A DNA stretch of 64,000 nt from Chrysomallon squamiferum (GCA_012295275.1 CM022673.1:6153811-6217810); one strand, 5' to 3'; shown: positions 1 to 15,019, counted from the first letter of the stretch. The notes: a model not told the origin generated them from the sequence alone. Numbers and translations: made by a program.

Positions 1-260
1 TTATTAATAAGTTGAGTTGGTGACTACGAATCTTTATTAATAAAATAACATGTTGATTAATTATCTGTATTAATAAGATAACATGTTGATAACGTATTTT
101 TATTAATAAGAAAGCATAATGATTATGTATGTTTGTTTGAGTAAGTCAGCTGGATGACGTATCTTTATTAACAAAGCACAATCATGAATATGTATGTTTA
201 TTAATGTGGCATAATGGTGATTATGTATCTCACTTACTATTACGTATCTCAATAGAAAGC
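1..260. repeat. Degenerate 33-34 bp minisatellite, cut by the window edge
   Basis: At least six diverged units start with TTATTAATAA and continue with AACATGTTGAT- or AATGATTATGTAT-like text. The first three units are 33-34 bp apart; later ones are more diverged and one carries an insertion. Confidence 0.6.
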
Positions 261-571
261 ACGTTTTAGTATTTTGGTTCAAATACACATCAATCTGTAT
301 TAAATTATACTGGCGGCATGTCAAGGCAAAGAACGAAACGGAATATTTGTTTAATATCAGCGTATGTTATTTACCCAGCAGGCAGTGATTCAGGCATTGT
401 GACCCTCGGTCAAGAGTTTAATAAAGGAAAATTCACTGACGTGTCTTTCTGGATTATGACTTTTGATTAACCTCGGCGAGGTTCTCACAGGCACTTTCGT
501 GTATTTCATTTATTGTGCAGATATACATGTGTGCGTATTAGACATGCAGAAGCAGAATATTTGTATTAGCA

Positions 572-606
<35 letters not shown>

Positions 607-2215
607 AAAAATATAGAAAAGACAGACACACACACACCACATACTCACACAAACAACACTTGCGCATGCACACGCATACACCTGTACGTATACATTCGCG
701 CACACACATATATAGACACACACTTACTAACAGCTTGAAAGGAGATAGAGAGACGTACAGACAAAGACATATAGATAAAGAGATATAGAGCGATAGAGAG
801 AAAGATAAGGAGGGAGGGAAGCAGAGGAAAATATGTCTTATTACACCAGTCTAAATATAATGCATAAATCATGATTTTAACTTAAGATAATCATGCATCA
901 TGATTTATTAACTAATTAATTAAAATGATATTTTTATTATCAGTATTATTATTATTTTATTATTATTTTGTAAAGAAAATAATCCTGTATACTGGAAACC
1001 CGAGGACATATTGCTGATGGAGGGTATTTGATTGACTGTCTCATGTTGACAGCGGAAGATGTTGAATTAACTTTATAAGGAATTGATGTGTCAGGCTTGT
1101 TATTTACCCAGTCGCGTGTTTTCCTCTCGCCAGCAGAGAGCATCGCATCCCAACAACAGTCTAAACTTCAAAAATCGAATGCTGCTTGTTCAATATCAAA
1201 CACTGCAGGATATTCAGAACGGTCCACACCGAAATTCTCTTGTATGGAATGTTCGATGTTGGTCTTTTGCAAATACGGTGGCTCTTGCAATTCAGTAATA
1301 GAAAGAACTGGAACTTAGAATTTTTTTTTTTTTTTTTCCTCAGTATGATTACTGCAAAGAAACTAAAAACACTGGAGTTAAAAGAAAACTACAGGAAATC
1401 TAACAGCTAAATTCACTTTAGTTTCAAGAGTTCAGAATAACTGAATAGATATTTTTACCCGAAAGGTCCTTCGATTTGCAGAGAATTACTTTTCCTTATT
1501 CTCCTTTCTCGAAACGATAGTTCAATAATAAGGCCCTAGGACTTCAAACAAATGATACGCTATTAATATTTGCAGAACTCAAGCAAATAGAACGCATGTG
1601 ATTGGAGAATAAAGACATTTTATTTTATTTTAACGATCACCAGACTAATGAAGATTATAATTATTATGGGGAACAGAAATTGTTGTCGATGATGGCAGGT
1701 ATGGTAGATGGGTGTGAATGAAACAGCAAGGAAATGGAGTTGATATGCTTGCTTATGGGTGAAAAATAAAAGGAACTGCTTTTTAGAATCAGTTTAAATA
1801 AATATATTTCACATATTTTAATTTTTTTTTTTTTAAATATGGATACATCATTAACGTAGCATAATTTAAAAAAAAAAAATGATTTAAATATTATTTTAAG
1901 AAAAAATATGAATACAAATTATTTTTTAAAAATTCCAATTATGCTTTTTCCCTCTAACTCTCTTTAATTCTTCGAGTATCTTTTCTTTCTCTTACTCTCA
2001 CTTTTTGTGTCATTCCTGTTTCCTTCTCCTCTTTTATTATCTTTTTCTTTCTCTCTCTCATCTCTTTTTCGTTTTCTCTCTTTTCTTTCTCTGTTTTTTC
2101 TTTTGTCTCTCTCTCTTTCTCTGACATTTCTTTTTCGTTCCCTCTCTTTCACCATCTTGTTTTCTCTATATCTTTATATGACTTTCGTTCTTTCTCTTTC
2201 ACTGAATATTCTTCT

Positions 2216-2218
<3 letters not shown>
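261..2218. other. Intergenic, no gene seen
   Basis: Holds a (GA)n tract at 576-602, a purine-rich stretch to about 830 and AT-rich spacer. Reading frames here are short and lack family similarity or splice context. Confidence 0.6.

Positions 2219-2275
<57 letters not shown>
2219..2275. repeat. (CT)n microsatellite
   Basis: Uninterrupted CT dinucleotides, flanked from about 1,960 to 2,310 by a degenerate pyrimidine-rich tract that gives spurious Ser/Leu/Phe reading frames. Confidence 0.95.
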
Positions 2276-2278
<3 letters not shown>

Positions 2279-4808
2279 CTCTCTCACTCCCTCTCTCACT
2301 CCCTCCCCCTATTAATCTATCTATCATTCCACTTTCGATTCCCGTCTTAACACTAATCTACTCTGAACAGAATAATCTTAATTTTCACACAGACTTGTTT
2401 GACTTAAATCATGATTTCGCGTTCTAGCAAACATTGTTCAGGTTTAATCTTTCCTTATTTCAAGACGATTTACTTACGTGGTTTTTATAGCTTTCCCAGA
2501 CAGATATATACACACCTACGAGTATAGGTAATCGATTAAATATCTTTATTGCGTTGCCCTGTGCGACCAGTGTTCTTGATTTACATGCATGCTGCGCTAT
2601 TGTTTGATGTTTTTAGACTGTCGAAGTAATTCTCATTCACCGACCGTGTTAATTCTGAAAAAAACTATTCTTCAAACCACAGTCGAGATGAGAAAAACGT
2701 TATATACCTGGTTTCTTTTCGATTTATTACATCCACACACACACGGACACACACGCACACACACACACATGTATATATATTTATATCGGAAACGTTACCT
2801 GTAAAGAAAATGGTTTTGAAGAGAAAGAAAAAAAAAAGTGAAAAACATAATAATGACAATTAAACAAATAAATAAACAAATAAACAAAAAAACAAACAAA
2901 CAAACAAATACAAAAATAATAAAAATAAAAATAAGGTGTTTTAATAACATTTGTTTGTGTGTTTTTCTGTAAGTTTTTTGTTGTTACTGTTGTTATTTTC
3001 TGATAGTGACAAAGAAACAGACAAATAAATAGACACACAGACAGAGATGAATAGATGGGAAGAGATGTCAGGAACCATAAACATTGCTCTCTGTAGAGTG
3101 TGTTCGTATGTTTCTGTCTGTGTATTGAAATCATTATTTGCAAATTCGGAAAACGAAACAAATTATACATATGTTAAAAGCAAATTCAGTTAATATATAA
3201 AGAGTAAAACGTAGCACAAGTACAATCAAATCAAAAATATATCTTCAAAATCAGAATCTGACCAAACAAATTGTTGAACGATCTAAAAATATATTCTTCG
3301 TCATCTTTTCTTCATTTTTTTCCCCCAAGAAAACCACCAAAAACATTTTATTGAGAAAACGAATAAAACATTTTTTTTCTCTCCTCCACTATAGTAATTT
3401 AGGGATCAAAAAAAAAAAAAAAATTGAAAGAAATGGAAGTTAAATATCGAGCATATAATCAATGTGATTAATTCAATATTGTCGTCGGATCTAATTTGTC
3501 GTATTGTAGCTATTTACCAAGTCTGGCCGTTCTCAAACACCGCAACGATTTTTATTGGCGAGACAGTCGGTCTATTTTCACTTCTGCTCCGCTATCGTAC
3601 AGCCGAATCATAAAAGCAAACCTAATTGTGAGGAAACGTCTATGGACATACGTATTACATGGTCTCTTGAAGAGCTATACCTCTTTATCGAAGCGGTGAG
3701 TTTTGGAATTAATTGAAGAAGCCGAGCTTTTCGCACGAAGTTTCGGCACAAGTCAGCATTGTGAAAGGTTATGGAAATGTCCGGTGCAAAGGTAATCCGA
3801 TAGAAAGCGAGCAAGACTGAGTCGCTATTGAGTCGTTTACCAATGGTCAAAATGTTGATTAGCAAATGACGCCAAAAACCCGAGCGAACGGAGGGCAAAT
3901 ATTAAATGCCCGGAGACAGAGAGAGGGTTTTTGACGGAGCGGAGGAGGGAAATGAAAAAATAATAAAAATCTCATATGTTCCAATAAAAGAGATTTTCCA
4001 TTGATGGGAACTGATGAGATTAAATATGTACACTTTGGAAAAAAAAAAAATAAAAAAAAGGAAAAAGTGGAACTGATTAGAATGAGTGAAGCTGAAAATC
4101 TGAAGATAGGGAGATTGAATAAATAAGCGATGGATGGATGAATAATTGATAAAAGAATAACAGAATGAATAAATGATTTAAAAAAATTGACAGAACGAAC
4201 CACTGATGAATGAATGACAGATTGAATAAATGATGCAAAGATGACAAAAATAACAAATGTTCATTTAAACAATCTTCAGTTCTTTCTCCTGTGTTATTAG
4301 GTGTTAAATTTATATTGTTTTTTCTTTTTTCTACAAGTAAACCACTGATGTTTTTGCCAACAAACAGTCCGGTTCCTCTTTCAAATCGAAAAGAATAATG
4401 TTGTTTTACGGTGTGTAAATTTTATGCACGGAATAAAACTTCATTAATCCGACAAATGCATACGTTGATGGAAAAAAATGTCTTTGACAAGGTTTTTGTT
4501 TCTGGGAAGATTCAAGACATTTTTGTCAGTTTTTGAAACTTAACACCGAGGATTTGTGTTTGTGAGAGGGCCTAAGTTTTTTTCTGTTATTTATTTATTT
4601 ATTTATTTATTTATAGTTTGCTTTTCCTTTGTTATTATTATTTTTTTATAACTTCTTACACAGTTATAAAATATGTATGTATGTATACATGAATACATAT
4701 ATAGTATCAGTACCGTAAAGTAAATCATGTTTTATACAATAATATCTGTGATAGATGGACAAACCGTTAAAATAAAAGGTGTATGACAAAAAAATGAGAG
4801 AGAAGAAG

Positions 4809-4812
<4 letters not shown>

Positions 4813-4898
<86 letters not shown>
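4813..4898. repeat. (GA)n microsatellite
   Basis: About 43 GA units. Confidence 0.97.
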
Positions 4899-4901
<3 letters not shown>

Positions 4902-5959
4902 GCGAGTATTTAACATTTCTTGCTCCTAAATCACAAGTATTGCTTGAAGATTATTTCTCAGAATCAACAACATAAATTATTTCGTATTACTCTTTGGGAA
5001 ATTTTCACACAATCACATTTTAACGAAAAGAGAGCACAGGTCAAAAATATGATTCCACTAATAACTCCAGATTCTTTAAAGAACAATTTCTTCAAATGTC
5101 TACGTACTTGTAACGGGAACATAAAAAGAAAAAGAAAAAAAAAAAAAAAAAAAAAAAAAAAGGAATATCTGATACCCGATGCTTATTTGCAACCCTCTGC
5201 AATGATGTGAAAACGAGAGAGCGTTATATTGATTCCATTTGAAAAGATCTTCGGTAATAACGCGGGAGCTCGAGAAAGATGTATAAAGAGCCAAGTGTCG
5301 CGAACTATCTAAGACGGTGTTTACCCAAGAGTAAAACAAACCATTTTAAAACCAAATCCGGACAGCGAATCTCTCGCGTGAGAACTTTCCGAAGATCAAG
5401 CAGGCGGCGGGTTTTTCGTCCAGCAGAGGTTAGCAATCAACTGGCGACGTCTTACAACACACAGATTGTGTTGAATCTTTTTTTTTTTTTTTTTTTTTTT
5501 TTCGTGTATTCCACGAAACAAGTGCCGGAGTAAATTGCAAGGGCAAAGAGTTAACGGCAGAACAATTTTCAGTCCTTGATCGGACTTCGGTGTATTCAAA
5601 ATGTTCAATTGAAACTTCAAAAGACGAGAAGATGAGAGAGAGAGAGAGAAAAAAAATTAAAACATTATTCAAAGTGTATAATCAGTCAATATGTCCCTTT
5701 GGAATGGTGTTATCATTTTTGAAATGTGCTTTACTTTTCACTGATGTGAAAGATCAAGCACCTCTGACTTCGTACGAAATTGAAGAATCTCGGTTTTCCA
5801 CCTAAAGAGAATGTTACTGTTAGGATATGTTAATGGGTTTGTTATAATGGTTTTGCACCTCTATCCCAAATGCTGATGTTTTTTTTTTTTTATTCAGTTA
5901 CTCACTTACTGTATGTGGAAAATGTTTTAAGCTAGATTTTCTTCCATTACGCGTTCAGA

Positions 5960-6456
5960 TGTGAGAGAAAAATAGTAAAAAAAAAATAATAATAATAAAT
6001 AAAAAAAATAAAATAAAAAATAAAAAAAAAAAATAAATAAATAAAAATAACAAATAAACAAAATAAAATAAAAAATTTCGTAAAAAAAAATAAATAAAAT
6101 AACAGCGACAGTTTGTTTGTTTTGGTTTGTTTTTAATTTGGTGGTGGGGGATAGTTGATTTTTTTTTTTTTTTTTTTTTTTTATAATAATAACAATAACA
6201 ATAACGATAACAATACAACAAACAACAAGAACAATTATTATGATTATTATTATTATTATTATTATTATAAACAACTCATAAATTTTGGACCATTTGTGTT
6301 TTAATTCTTTGTGACCAGAAACAAATCTGTTGCCAGCAATAAAGAAAGAAAATAGTAGTATAGTGCTCTACACAATTATAGCAATGTCGCCATTTTAACA
6401 TGTGCAGTAGTTCGCCATCTTACAGATTCTATGTGTTAACAATTTAACCAGAATTA

Positions 6457-6506
<50 letters not shown>

Positions 6507-6560
6507 AAATTAACTAAAATAAACAAATAAATAAATAAATAAATAATTATTTAAAAAAAA
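5960..6560. repeat. A-rich and (AAT)n/(ATT)n low-complexity block
   Basis: Poly-A with interspersed AAT/AAAT, a poly-T run near 6,160, (ATT)n at about 6,240-6,268 and (AAT)n at about 6,458-6,504. Confidence 0.9.
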
Positions 6561-6599
6561 AAATTCATGCAGCTTCGTTTTTTTATTTTGCTCTAGTCG

Positions 6600-7220
6600 C
6601 CATTAACCCTGGGGTATTCGCCTCTAGATCTAATCAATAAACTGCTTAAAAGGGAGCTTTCTTTTTTTCTTCTTCTTCTTCTTCGCTTTTTTTTTTATTT
6701 TTTTTTTTTTATGTAGGCGAATGGTTTCCTTATCTGTGGACACATTTGAAGTGGGCGAATCGTTCGCAAACCTTTACAAGACCTTTCAAAATCCCACGTA
6801 TCGTTGTCGGCTCACTTTTCACTTTTTATCACACAAAATGTCTCTTATATTTGATACGTCGTCCGGTCAGGGCTTTTTTTCCGTCGGAGCACTCTTAGAC
6901 TCCAGTTTCCGGTGAAGGCGAATTCTGCTCCTCGTTCAGTCTAGACTTGTCGCGAAGGCTTGTTTTATCGAGACTTACAAGTCGTCATTACGCGCCGAGT
7001 AATTACAGTGAGACACGTCACGATTAGTGACCTGTTCCATTGAAATCTGTCATTTTACACTTCGTCTCTCAAGACTTAATTCTCTCTGCGTACCCGATCT
7101 TTTGAAATTGCGCACACAAACTCAGAGGCGAAACGCTGTCGACTCCTGGGAAATCTGTTACTCGTATCGAATTTTAAAGGCGATTTGAGACTGCAGATAA
7201 TCTGTGTCCTCTAAGTAGCT
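6600..7220. other. CpG-richer unique island, no gene recognised
   Basis: A complex, less AT-rich stretch between low-complexity blocks. No convincing exon or protein similarity on either strand. May hold a regulatory element. Confidence 0.35.
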
Positions 7221-7287
7221 CATTTAGAATATAATTGGAAAGAAATATTGATTAGTGAAATCCGGACTAAAATGATCAGACATTTGT

Positions 7288-7291
<4 letters not shown>

Positions 7292-7370
<79 letters not shown>
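7292..7370. repeat. (CT)n microsatellite
   Basis: About 39 uninterrupted CT units. Confidence 0.97.
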
Positions 7371-7374
<4 letters not shown>

Positions 7375-7700
7375 GTTGTTTGTTTGTTTTATTGTGTTTT
7401 GGTTCCAGCAAGTCTTCTTTTGGCGCATCCATTTTGACAGTGTCTGCTTATGTAAGCCTGTCTGTCTATGTACCTATATGTCTGCCTGCACATGCCTGAC
7501 TGTTTATATAAAAGCATACTGACTTATACACATTTCATTTAGAAGTTTCAATAATAGTGGATATAAAAAGGTAAAATTAAAACCCTACGGGGTTAAAGTT
7601 AAGGTCGATGTAGCTACTGAAGAAAAAAACATTTGCGAATCTCTAAATTACATGAGTATATAAATCTTATATGTGATTAAGATTTATTTAACAAACAAAC

Positions 7701-7704
<4 letters not shown>

Positions 7705-7756
<52 letters not shown>
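7705..7756. repeat. (CA)n microsatellite
   Basis: About 26 CA units. Poly-A (about 7,939-7,968) and poly-T (about 8,024-8,056) runs follow. Confidence 0.95.
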
Positions 7757-7757
<1 letters not shown>

Positions 7758-8021
7758 TAAATGTACGGTAACTCGTACCCGCAATCTTTACCGCCAAAAA
7801 AAAAAAAAAAAAAGATAAAAGTTAAAAAAAAAAAAATTCAAATTAAACATTTATAAAATAAATTTATATAAAAACCGAAAACGGGAGGCAAAGTGTACAA
7901 TTAAAACAATCCGACAGAAAACTTACGAGGAGATAAAAATGAAAAAAAAAAAAAAAAAAAAAAAAAAACCTCTTACAAACCGACAGAAATGGGTTTCCGT
8001 AGCAAGGTCATATTATCAGCT

Positions 8022-8057
<36 letters not shown>

Positions 8058-8399
8058 TAGCCAGATAATTAATGCCGTAACAGATTGACCTCAGACGTTT
8101 CACAGAGCTTCAGAGCATGTCGTCTTCCTGTTACGCTTAAAGTAATTTATAGGATTCGTTCAGTGAAATGATCGCCGAACGGAATTTGTAACCAGCAGAC
8201 TGAATAGCCAATTACGTTGTTTATACTTTTGGGAATCTTAAATCAAGTCGCTTTCACTGAAATCGAAAACCTGGCAAAATGATTCATAGTTCTTAATAGT
8301 CGTTTAAGTGAATGGGAATCTGGAGTACTCACGTTCTGTATAATTTACATCTAATTAAGAAAATATAGATAATCAGGATATAATGCTTTTAATTGCTTC

Positions 8400-8700
8400 C
8401 GCCTAGGTGTGTTTTGCTGCTGCTGTTGTTGTTGGTGTTAGTAGTTCTACTACTGTTATTGGTACTACTACTACAGCTACTACTATATGTTTAATTTTAG
8501 AGAAATAAAATATTACATTGTGCCATAAATTATTAATAAATAATAACAACAACAATAAATCAATAAATTACATAATAATAATAATAACAGTAGTAGTTGT
8601 AGTAGTAGTAGTAGTAGTAGTAGGAGTAGTAGTAATAATAATAATAACAGCAACAGCAACAGCAACAACAACAATAACAATAATAATAATGATTAATATT
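8400..8700. repeat. Compound trinucleotide repeat
   Basis: GTT/GTA/CTA, then AAT, AGT, AAT and AAC blocks in succession, with no unique coding sequence. Confidence 0.85.
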
Positions 8701-9639
8701 TTTTAGCATAAAATAAAAATATATTTAATTGAAATGTTAACATTATGATGTTGCTTTTCTTTTGGTTTCAATGGGTTCTTTTTTTTTTTTTTTAATTTAT
8801 TATTATTATTGCATAACGAAAAACAAAAGAATAAATAAATATTTAAAATAAACAAAACAGGAAGTACATGCACATAGCTGATTTACTTTTAAAGGAAGTA
8901 TAACATTTTACATTAAAAATATTGTATTCTGTTACTTTTTTTTTTTATCGATTTCAGTTATATCAAATATGACACCACGCGTGGAATGACCTTGGCGTTG
9001 GATGTTAATTAACCTGGGTGCTCTCGTCCAATAGAATTCCAATAATTTGTTAACTCCGAATCGTTACCACCAGATTTGACTTATCCTTATGGTAACTATT
9101 TATGGTATCACAGTTATTAACGTACATAATACACCCACATATGTGACTTTAATCGTAGTGGTGTTTCAAGAAGGGCTGCAACGGCCAAATCCTTTGCATA
9201 GTTACAAAAGGCATAACTAGAGTTAGAAACTTTAAAAATATAGCACCTATTGATTAAAAAATCCGCGAGAAGGGGAAATGTTATTTAAAGAAAGACAACT
9301 GTTTTTAGAAAAAAAGAAAAGAAAAAAAAACAAAAAACGTTCATATAAATGAATAATAAATATAAAATGTTTAATGGTAACAATGATATGTTGTTGAAAA
9401 TTAAGGAGAATATATCGATATTTCGCGATACAAACCTACTTATTTTGATTATCGATTCTAATAATGATAAATTAATCGATATATAAATCGAAAGACATAC
9501 AATTATCTCTGCATTTTAAAAACAGTTCACGTACAGAAATGTTTTTAAAAAAAAAAAAAAAAAAAATACACCATTTTACTGTTTTGCGAAATATAGATAT
9601 TATCCACAATATTCTTCGACAATTTCAATTATTTATGTG

Positions 9640-9800
9640 AAACACACCCCAGAGAAAAGTCGAACGAAAACATTTACGGCGATATCCTAGCGAAGTCTTG
9701 TTGCGTAACAAGCAGTTAGGAACCAGTCACGCGATAAAGCGACCAGTGTATCGGTTGCGGCAGACGAGAGTCGCGCTTTCTGGCGGGTTTTGCGGTGCGT
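9640..9800. other. CpG-rich islet in intergenic DNA
   Basis: Many CpG dinucleotides and a CTTGTTGCGTAACAAG near-palindrome whose centre resembles a C/EBP or PAR-bZIP site. No exon recognised. Possible enhancer or orphan promoter. Confidence 0.3.
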
Positions 9801-10262
9801 TGTAGAAAAATGATAGATTACATACCTACCTACCTTGGCAATTGAATATCGTTTGCACAGTCAACTGAACGATTTCTCAGATGTCTTTATTATTAAATGA
9901 TGTAGGAGAAAAAAAACGATAAAAAGAAGAAAAAACGTAACTAATTAGAAGGAGAGTGTGGCCGCCGGGCTATGAAGTTATTAAAAGTATGTACTGAAAA
10001 TAGAATATGGATCGTTTAATCGTACAGTTTTTTTCACAGTAAATTTAGTGTTAAACGAACTGAAAAATTGTTTTGATTTACTCATCTTCTTCTATTCCTT
10101 CATCAACGTTAATTTTTTCGTTTTTTTAAAATTTTTTTGTTATTATTTGTAAACTGAATGTCTATGTAATGTTTATGTGTTTCAGAGAGAAACAGAAATG
10201 TGTATGATATGAGAAAAGAAAGAGTTTACGTGTTTGTCTGATTGCCTGGTTTGGTACGTACC

Positions 10263-10265
<3 letters not shown>

Positions 10266-10341
<76 letters not shown>
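10266..10341. repeat. (GA)n microsatellite
   Basis: About 38 GA units. Confidence 0.97.
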
Positions 10342-10346
<5 letters not shown>

Positions 10347-10441
10347 CTTTCTTCTTTTATTTATTTTTATTATTTTAAATATTATTATTATTATTAGTTT
10401 TTTATTGTTTTTTTTTTCCTTTCCTTGCATTTTTTTTTTTT

Positions 10442-12060
10442 AGCCAGAATTATTCAATCAAAACTAAAATTACACACTCGTTAAATTTTCATCTTTAACT
10501 AATTTTTATTACTAGTGTCATTTCGTTATTACAAATGTTCTAAAACAGTCATCTGTCACTGTATGAACTGGTGCAGGACACTACGAAGAGAGATAGTGCA
10601 CCTCTATTTTAATTATATTAATGCCTTTCGATCTACCCTGCAATCAATCAAACTGTCACTCCTAAGTGATGCATGTTCAAATTGGGGGAAATCAACAATG
10701 GCGAGTTTCGGCGAAAATATCTCTCCTGTAAGACCTGCTAATATAACAATAATTGATGATCTTTTCGCCTGTCTGTAATTTGTCAGCCGGAATGCTGCTT
10801 CTGGAATACACTTTTAGCGAGGGTGAGAATGCGGATCTGTGTACCGTTTGCAATCGCCGATGAATAGAAATGATGGAGTTTGTTTCAAACTGCATATGTA
10901 AGATTAAACTCACAGTTGTGAAAATTGTAATATCAGTTATGATAGTAAAAAAAACAGGAAAGAGAAATGGTGCCACATCAACGTAAAAAGGATGATAAGA
11001 TGAGTGTGATAATGATTATGCATTTAGATACGAAATAATCTGGCTTTCTTTCTCTGTATATATATATATCTCAACATCCTCCCACCCAGTCATTCCTGCC
11101 CTGCTCTTTTCACCCTGGTATTCTTCCTAGTCATTAATGGCAAACATTACTAATACTGATATAGATAAAAAGAAATATCTTATGTGAAACACATTCAAAA
11201 CAAATACAAAAACACTTTTCGAAATGTTTGCTAATCAAATAGTCTGACGTCAGTAGTATCACAGCACTGTACTCTGTAACAGTGTTGCTCGGTCTGTTGG
11301 TAATGTCTCTCTATTTGCCATGTTCAGGAGGTGGATTTTCTTCGGCCAGTGCTTGGGTCATGGTAACTTTGATAAAGGACTGTTCTTTTTTTTTTCTTTT
11401 TCTCAAGACAGCCTAGAACAGTCATATGTTTGGATGACATGCGCATCTGTTGATAACATCTTCCGTTGCCATCTCTTACAGTGGAGTTGTTGGTGTATGA
11501 CGATCACTCATTCACTCGGTCTTCGCAGTGCATTCTGGGAAACTTGGGTCTTTCCGACCACGGCGTCTAGTTTCTCCTCTCAACGCATCTTCAGAATGAT
11601 GAAGAATAAGGTTATATATCCTCTGGAGAATCATTTGGTTATACTTTACAAGCAGCTGGCGCGAATGCCATTGTTGGAATGATTCTGATCCGCTGTTATA
11701 ACTAATGGTTTGTATCGCAACCTTACTCTTAAGGGCTGCATTAAAGAAACAATCAAGGATATCACACTAACTGGATAAACCAACCTAAGCAATTACTATG
11801 AAGTACGTTTACAAGTGATAGATTGCAGTTTCAGACATGTTGCTCTTTAGGAGACAAATAGCAAATGCTCAAAAAGACGATTAAAAAGGAAGTTTTCTCT
11901 ATTTCAAAGTTTCTGTTACGGCATTAGCATAGTATCAGTTAAATTCTTTATTAAGACTTTAGTTGTAGAGCTCTTCTGTATAAACAAGATTACAAATAGA
12001 ACACAAGCAAACAATCCATAAACATTGAAAAATATAATGTCATATATCAAAACTGAGGGA
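10442..12060. other. Intergenic unique sequence, no gene recognised
   Basis: Two open frames (10,515-10,778 and 11,320-11,682, plus strand) exist, but neither resembles a known family, and the second runs through a poly-T/pyrimidine tract. I leave them unannotated. Confidence 0.4.
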
Positions 12061-12111
12061 ATTTAAAGGAGATAATAGGGGTGGAAACGGCCTGTGCATA
12101 CGCGCGCGCTT

Positions 12112-12365
<254 letters not shown>

Positions 12366-13298
12366 CCAGCAAAAAAGAAAGATAAAATAATATTAAATAA
12401 ACTATTCAATTAACAACCTAAATATCTAACTCAATCAGTAAGTAAGTAAGTAAGTAAAACAATAAATAAATAAATAAATAAAATATGTGCAACAAAAACA
12501 ACAACAGATTTAAATTCTCTCAAAATACTTTTAATTATGTCATCGACTTCGCCTCGCCGTCTCTTTTTCTTATTTTTCTTTTTTTTTTTTTTTTTTTTTT
12601 TTTTCTTTTTATGTACGTTCCGGAACATTTCTTAATTATCCCCATTCTCTCGATATTCAGCGCATTTCCTTTCTCTTTTCCAAATGAGTAGACATTTGAC
12701 GTTTCTTTGGGATATTAACATTTAACCCTCCCTCCCCTACTGTACCTCCACGACTCGCACAAACAAAAATCTTCAATTTGGAAGAACGACAATTTCAAGG
12801 AAAATTAAGCATGGTATTCTTAGCTTTTGAACGAATCCCAAAGAAAGATATGAAATGGAACGAACGATTTTGTTGAATCTTCAAGTAGGATCTTTGGCGG
12901 ACATCTTGGGAAAAAAAAAAAAAAAAAAATGAGAGAAATAAAAATCAGCATATTGATTTAATATGTTTATCACGCTTAAGGAAATCAGGTTAAAAAGATT
13001 AAATAATGATTTTTTTTTTTTTTTTGGCCCCCTTCAGTTTGTTTTCTTCTTCCTCCGAAAGAAGACTTTTATCTCACATATGTTAAAAAGAGCCCATTTG
13101 AAAATTGTCCTTGTACCGGGCCGACAGTATGTCTGCTCAAATACAGAGATTTACTTGATTTTTTTAAATGGGAAAGTACACGTTTTTATCTTGCTAGGCC
13201 CAGTTTTGTACCAAGATCAATTTCTTTAAACCCTCCTTCTTTTTCTCTCTTTTCTTCCTTGCTTCCTTACTACATTCCTTCACTTTTATTTTCATCAT

Positions 13299-13460
13299 AA
13301 TCATCATCATAATTATCATTGTTAATAATATTTATATTGTTGTTGTTATTGCTATTGTTATTATTGCTATTATTGTTGTTGCTGTTGTTATTGTTATTAT
13401 CATCATTATCATCATCGTTATCATCATCATCATCATCATCATTATTATTATTATTATCAA
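13299..13460. repeat. Compound ATC/TTG/TTA trinucleotide repeat
   Basis: ATC, TTG, TTA and ATC/ATT blocks in succession, which read as poly-Leu/Ser in one frame. Confidence 0.9.
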
Positions 13461-14534
13461 AATGTATTTTTATTCATTATTTTGTTTTTGTTTTATTTTA
13501 TTTTACTTATGCACATTCTTGTCAACGTCAACGTCACAAAGAAAAAGAATAACAAAATAATCGTCTTCAGAACAAGAACACAGAAAAAGTACATTTTCTA
13601 TTTATCTATAAAAATATACAGTTAAATATAGTTAATGCTTTCAAACAGAAAGTAAGAAAAACACCCACTCAGCCTTATTTCGTTTTTAGTTTACAGATTT
13701 AGAAAACTCATCAAAACTAACCAAATTGGAACTGTGAACTATTTGTGAGTTTTCCTGCCGTTAAGGCGTTGTCATACCGAACAATTTTTCGAGTGCAAAA
13801 TTTACGTAATATAAGAAGAAGAAGAAGAAGAAGAAAAAAAAAATATATAAATATAGTTTTATATTCCAGCTGTAGACTTTAGTTGTTTTTGTTTGTTCTT
13901 CTTTTCAATGAATATGCAGTTATTTTATTTTATTTACATTTATTAATTTAATTTAATATGGTGAAGTTTCATTGACATTGTTTACTTCTTGTTTCACACA
14001 CACACACACACACACATACACACATTGACATATATTCAGTGTTGTATTTTTAGCTTCCTCTAGCTTTAGCTTGTTGCAGCTTTAGCTAGTATTATTGAAA
14101 ACATTCCAGAAAGCATAAACAAATTTTCTCTTTTTTTTGGACAAAACATTTGCTACGTGATTCAAGTAACGTAAAAATTCAAGAAGAATTCAAGTGTGTC
14201 ACAGTTATAGTATTGCATTTCAGAAGCCAGTACGTACAAATACACAGGTTAATCCAAATCGCACTTTTAGCTAAACCTTTAGCTTGAAACACGTTTTCTA
14301 TTTTTCTTAATTTCTTTATTTGTTTTTTACTTTCTCTAAAAATATCAGCAGACAAATTAAAACCTGTTAGTTGAGGTTGTCTGCGGACACTAATAAAAAT
14401 AGCCAGTTTTTTTTTTTCCTTTCATTTTAATCTTTTTGCTTTATCTTTCAGTCTATTTCAATTTGTTCTTTGTAAATTTTAACTTTAATTCCATTTAGAT
14501 ACATCTAAATCAATAAAAATCATCTGCTGACTTA

Positions 14535-14569
<35 letters not shown>

Positions 14570-15019
14570 CTGGACGAAAAATAACAGGGATCATATGATC
14601 TGTTGCGACCGCATTGAAAATGACAAAAGTATGTATTCTGTAAATGAATGGACACAAGCGACCACTTACCAGTCAATAAAGCGTTGACCAAGGGAGCAAT
14701 AACAACACGGCAAAATGACAGGCTTTCAAACCCGTCTGAACATCGTGTCGGGTTCTGTCATTCCCAACACGCAGTCGTCCACAATTAGTGGAAAAGCAAA
14801 CGAGATCACGCGTTTATTAGATTTGTTGTAATTACACTGGCGTAGCGAGAAAACAGTGCGCAGTTAAACACAAAGTTTCTTAATATCTTTGCTGAGAAAG
14901 ATTTGCCTATCGAGTTTCTGCTTCCAGCAGTGATATATCTGGTCGGAGTAGGGAGGTATTGAATATGCATGATATGGTGATGATGGTCGAAGGCGCTAAA
15001 TAACTAAATAAATAAATAA

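Noticed and set aside
2007-2315. Long Ser/Leu/Phe-rich open frame
   Set aside because: Product of a pyrimidine-rich low-complexity tract and (CT)n; no gene structure.
11320-11682. 120-residue open frame in intergenic DNA
   Set aside because: Passes through a poly-T tract, no recognisable family, no splice context; kept only as unannotated sequence.
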